Below, piece by piece: positions 31,218-34,467 of a stretch of DNA of 34,467 nucleotides. How positions within the stretch are numbered: position 1 is the first letter of the stretch; every line of letters starts with the position of its first letter. Source of the DNA: Flavobacteriaceae bacterium. Lineage in GTDB: Bacteria; Bacteroidota; Bacteroidia; Flavobacteriales; Flavobacteriaceae. The position numbers and the translations under genes were made by a program. The notes under the pieces were generated by a model that was not told the DNA's origin, made no database searches, and saw only the letters and a program-made list of their open reading frames with translations. Location of the stretch: positions 1 to 34,467 of the forward strand of contig DAOUPU010000002.1 of NCBI GenBank assembly GCA_030625995.1, in the 5' to 3' direction.

Positions 31218-33233
31218 TTATTTAGACGAATCTTTAGGAATTTCATCTTTTAAATTTTCTTTTTTCTTAACTGTTTTACTTTTTTTATTTACCTCCTCTA
31301 CGACGTGAGAATTGAAAGGTCTTTCTCCAAAAATATTTTTTAGATCTTTTTCAAAAATAACTTCCTTCTCAATTAAGATATTTGCCAATTCTGTTAGTTT
31401 TGTTTTGTTTTTTTTCAAAATATCGATCGCACGTTCATATTGTGATTTTATAATTTTTGAAATTTCTTCATCAATAATTTGAGCTGTCTTTTCACTATAA
31501 GGTTTAGTAAAGGTATAATCACTTTGACCACTCGAGTCATAATAGGTGATATTTCCAATTTTATCACTCAAACCATAAACACTAACAATAGCTCGGGCCT
31601 GACGAGTTACCTTCTCTAGATCATTTAATGCACCGGTTGATATTCTGTCGAACATTACCTTTTCGGCTGCTCTACCTCCTAGGGTAGCACACATCTCATC
31701 AAGCATTTGTTCAGTTTCAACAATTTGACGTTCCTCCGGCAAGTACCAAGCCGCACCTAATGATTTTCCCCTGGGAACTATGGTTACTTTTACCAATGGT
31801 GCCGCATGCTCTAACATCCAGCTAACAGTAGCATGACCTGCTTCGTGATAGGCAATGGTTTTTCTTTCTTTATCAGAAATTATCTTATTTTTCTTCTCTA
31901 ATCAACCAACAATTCTGTCAACTGCCGCTAAAAAGTCGACATGATGTACACTTTTTTTGCTGGTACGAGCTGCAACGAGTGCTGCTTCATTACAAACATT
32001 GGCAATATCAGCCCCGGAGAACCCCGGTGTTTGTTTTGACAAAAAATCAATATCTACATCTTTTGCAAGTTTGAGTGGTTTGATATGAACTTCAAATATT
32101 GCTTTTCTTTCATTTCTATCTGGAAGATCCACATAGATTTGACGGTCGAATCTTCCGGCACGCATCAATGCTTTATCCAATACATCCGCACGATTTGTAG
32201 CTGCAATAACTATAACATTAACATCAGTTCCAAAACCATCCATTTCAGTAAGTAGTTGGTTTAAAGTATTTTCTCTTTCGTCATTACCTCCGGTAATATT
32301 ATTTCTTCCTCTGGATCGTCCTATGGCATCAATTTCATCAATAAAGATGATGGAAGGAGATTTTTGAGCTGCTTGTTTAAAGAGGTCCCTAACTCTGGAA
32401 GCCCCAACTCCAACAAACATTTCAACGAAATCAGATCCTGAAAGCGAAAAGAATGGTACTTCTGCTTCCCCTGCAACAGCCTTTGCTAGCAAAGTTTTAC
32501 CCGTTCCAGGAGGTCCAACTAATATTGCCCCTTTTGGAATTTTACCTCCTAAAGCAGTATATTTATCCGGATTCTTTAAAAAATCTACAATTTCCTGCAC
32601 TTCTTCTTTGGCTCCTTCTAAGCCTGCCACATCTTTAAATGATGTCTTTACTTTGGTATTTTGATCAAATATTTTAGCCTTGGATTTTCCAATATTAAAT
32701 ATTTGCCCACCAGCACCGCCACCACCGCCTCCAGACATACGACGCATAAAGAACACCCATAAAGCAATGATGAAAATAAATGGCAACCATACCAAAAAGG
32801 AATCTAAAAAGCTGGTTCTCGTTACATTGTCCTTATCAAAATCTAATGAAAATTCAGCTTTTGATTTTTTTAATTCAGACTCGAAATTTTGTAAATCCCC
32901 AAAATCATATACATACATTGGTGAAGCAGGATTAAAAAAAGAAGAGTTCTTTCGCGTTTTATGAACATCTCTATCTAATGCTTCCGGTTTAATGTATAAT
33001 TGTGCAATATCACTATTAACAATAACAATTTTTTCAATATCGTTGTTGTTTAAGATAGATTCAAATTCATTTTCTGTTAATTTACTGGAAGATATATCGG
33101 AATTACCTAATAACTGGTATCCAATTAGTAGTGCGAAAATAATACCGTAGATCCAGTAAAAATTAAACTTAAAATTAAACTGTTTTAACGGATTATTATT
33201 TTTGTCCTTATTGTCGGTGTTCTCTTTTTTCAT
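31218..33233 (-). CDS. ftsH: ATP-dependent zinc metalloprotease FtsH, interrupted by one in-frame TGA
   Basis: 671 sense and nonsense codons from the ATG at 33233. Two membrane helices (about 23-42 and 140-165) flank a periplasmic domain. The AAA module has [24 protein letters not shown] and the arginine-finger stretch [11 protein letters not shown]. Codon 444 (31902-31904) is TGA where relatives have Gly in RIVGGLEKKNK. The frame then continues intact through HEAGH (463-467) and the Asp ligand in GALNDLEKV to the C-terminus. A product ending at 443 would keep the ATPase and lose the protease. Because FtsH is normally essential in bacteria, a sequencing error, a real nonsense mutation or readthrough must be considered. 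rsfS lies 22 bp upstream in the same direction. Confidence 0.93.
31902..31904 (-). other. ftsH: In-frame TGA codon inside ftsH
   Basis: The reading is GGT-TGA-TTA, where the family has Gly-Gly-Leu. A single GGA to TGA change explains it. No ATG, GTG or TTG follows in frame before HEAGH, so re-initiation cannot restore the protease active site. Confidence 0.9.
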
Positions 33234-33255
33234 CAATTTGTTTAAAAATTATTGC

Positions 33256-33627
33256 TTAATAAGCATTTTCAATGTTTGTAATTTTGGCATCTCCCCAAAG
33301 TCCTTCTAAATTATAAAATTCACGAACCTGTTTTTGAAAAACATGCACAACTACATTTACATAATCAATTAATATCCATTCGGCATTAGATTCACCCTCA
33401 ACATGCCACGGTTTGTCTTTGAGGGTCTTACTGACTTTTTTCTGAATGGAACCTGAAATTGCACTTACCTGTGTATTTGAATTTCCTTCACAAATAACAA
33501 AATAATCACAAACAGTATTTTCAATTTCTCTTAAATCAAGGATAGTTGTATTTTCACCTTTTACATCTTCAATTCCCATGATCACTTCGGTGATTAATTG
33601 ATCTGTGTTTACAGTTTTTATTGTCAT
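33256..33627 (-). CDS. rsfS: Ribosomal silencing factor RsfS
   Basis: 123 residues. It binds ribosomal protein uL14 and blocks joining of the ribosomal subunits in starvation. It has VKGENTTILDLREIENTVCDYFVICEGNS at the start, the WHVEGESNAEWILIDYVNVVVHVF core, and REFYNLEGLWGDA at the end; all are family hallmarks. It leads the minus-strand unit into ftsH and is divergent from birA, the usual arrangement in Bacteroidetes. Confidence 0.96.
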   Translation of the reverse strand: MTIKTVNTDQLITEVIMGIEDVKGENTTILDLREIENTVCDYFVICEGNSNTQVSAISGSIQKKVSKTLKDKPWHVEGESNAEWILIDYVNVVVHVFQKQVREFYNLEGLWGDAKITNIENAY

Positions 33628-33649
33628 TAATTTTATTAAATATTTCTTG

Positions 33650-33657
33650 CAAATGTA
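33650..33657 (-). promoter_or_regulatory. -7 box of rsfS-ftsH
   Basis: TACATTTG on the minus strand, a full TAnnTTTG match, 22 nt before the rsfS ATG. It lies in the 74-bp divergent gap shared with birA. Confidence 0.65.
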
Positions 33658-33701
33658 TCACATTTTTATCATTTTAGATGTTCAATACTTGCAATATTCA
33701 T

Positions 33702-34433
33702 ATGTATTTAGTCAAACTTGATGCCACAACTTCCACTAACTCTTATCTAAGAGATCTGCTAAAAAAGGTTGATACTCCTGATTGGACGGTTGTAACAGCG
33801 GAATTTCAATCTCTTGGCAGAGGTCTTTCTAAATCGAACTGGGTATCAGAAGAAGGTAAGAATCTCTTGTGTAGTATTTTAATTAGGTTTGATGATCTAA
33901 AAATAGTCAATAGTTTTTACATGAGTTGTGCAATTTCAATAGGTGTTTATAATGCTTTAAATAAATATAATTTACCTTTTTTAAGCGTAAAATGGCCGAA
34001 CGACATTATGTCAGGGTCTCGTAAATTAGGAGGAATTCTAATCGAGAACAGTTTGAAGAATGAACATATATATCAAAGTATTGTCGGGTTGGGGTTAAAT
34101 GTTAATCAGGAATTTTTCCCGGACTATTTACCTGATGCAATATCAATGAAACAGATTAAAAAAAAGGAGTTTGATAGAGGTGAAGTACTAAAGAATATAG
34201 TAAATTCTATAAAGGAAACCATAGGTCTGTTAAAAACTAATGAATTTGATGTTTTACACAAGGAATACGAGAACAGATTGTTTAAAAATGGAAAGGTTCA
34301 AATGTTCGAAGATAAATACAAAAAACAATTTTTAGGTAAAATTGTAGGAGTTCACAGCAACGGAATGTTAAAAATCGAAAATGAGGAAAATTCAATAAAA
34401 CACTATGATCACAAACAAATTAAGTTTTTATAA
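33702..34433 (+). CDS. birA: Biotin-[acetyl-CoA-carboxylase] ligase
   Basis: 243 residues from the ATG at 33702, which places MYLVKLDATTSTN at the start as in monofunctional ligases; the ATG at 33678 would add eight unrelated residues. It attaches biotin to the carrier domain of acetyl-CoA carboxylase and similar enzymes. It contains STNSYL (11-16), the biotinyl-AMP loop QSLGRGLSKSNWVS (shorter and less basic than GRGRRGR), KWPND (97-101) and RKLGGILIE with the conserved Lys at 108. There is no N-terminal DNA-binding domain, so it is not a repressor. The last 34 bp of the window hold nothing I can call. Confidence 0.95.
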   Translation: MYLVKLDATTSTNSYLRDLLKKVDTPDWTVVTAEFQSLGRGLSKSNWVSEEGKNLLCSILIRFDDLKIVNSFYMSCAISIGVYNALNKYNLPFLSVKWPNDIMSGSRKLGGILIENSLKNEHIYQSIVGLGLNVNQEFFPDYLPDAISMKQIKKKEFDRGEVLKNIVNSIKETIGLLKTNEFDVLHKEYENRLFKNGKVQMFEDKYKKQFLGKIVGVHSNGMLKIENEENSIKHYDHKQIKFL

Positions 34434-34467
34434 TCTTATTTTGCTCCAATATTCTTTATTAAAGTAT

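Noticed and set aside
30814-31308. 164-residue open frame on the plus strand opposite the LUD gene
   Set aside because: It spans two real minus-strand genes and the promoter between them, with no recognisable domain.
31818-31901. Frameshift in ftsH
   Set aside because: Both parts are in the same frame and the 28 codons between them translate to family sequence including HEAGH; only a substitution is needed.
31902-31904. UGA read as glycine (alternative genetic code)
   Set aside because: The organism is clearly a Bacteroidetes and several genes in the window end properly at TGA; only this one TGA interrupts a gene.

Overview
The window is AT-rich chromosomal DNA from a member of the Bacteroidetes, most probably a Flavobacteriaceae bacterium. 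The evidence is the TAnnTTTG -7 promoter boxes in front of many genes, weak or absent Shine-Dalgarno sites, and lineage-typical genes: a RibB with a decayed GTP cyclohydrolase half, an EF-G paralogue, DUF1573 and YtxH proteins, a bacterial acyl-CoA-binding protein, and the conserved run birA/rsfS-ftsH-LUD-cdsA-psd-ACBP. I see no tRNA, rRNA, CRISPR, insertion sequence or prophage. Almost all of it is core housekeeping sequence.

Layout. 1-1005 (minus): a partial AraC-type regulator and a META-domain secreted protein. 1218-4314 (plus): an antioxidant block with three different peroxiredoxin classes, a small thioredoxin and a DUF6952-like protein, then dgkA. 4449-12008 (plus): envelope and metabolism genes ftsK, a LolA-like carrier, an LptF/G permease, ribB(A), lpxK and purine nucleoside phosphorylase. 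12009-12336: an intergenic stretch holding a tandem duplication that I read as two small RNA genes on the minus strand. 12337-21829 (minus): lipA, an NRAMP-like transporter, an ECF sigma factor, a family 2 glycosyltransferase, a small Cys-rich membrane protein, an arginyltransferase-like protein, an EF-G paralogue, murB and a class I aminotransferase. 21955-24492 (plus): a YtxH / holin-X / unknown triad and an aspartyl protease with a PDZ domain. 24533-24970 (minus): DUF1573 protein. 25088-27721 (plus): valS. 27771-33627 (minus): VOC protein, YceI lipoprotein, ACBP, psd, cdsA, LUD protein, ftsH and rsfS. 33702-34433 (plus): birA.

The main discovery candidate lies at 12015-12327. Two copies of a roughly 166-bp unit each contain, reading on the minus strand, a 15-bp near-palindrome, a near-perfect sigma-54 promoter (TTGGCACG-N4-TTG), a 5' hairpin with a CCC-bearing loop, an identical linker and a strong intrinsic terminator. 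Each would give an RNA of about 88-90 nt. DNA between these elements has diverged while the elements are preserved, and one terminator base pair differs by a compensatory C-G to T-A change. This looks like a pair of sibling sigma-54-dependent small RNAs, comparable in logic to Qrr or GlmY/GlmZ but with no similarity that I recognise.

Other points of interest: ftsH has a single in-frame TGA just before its zinc-protease domain. The EF-G paralogue has Leu in place of the catalytic His of DTPGH. RibB(A) lacks all three zinc cysteines of GTP cyclohydrolase II. The NRAMP-like transporter lacks the canonical DPGN and MPH motifs.
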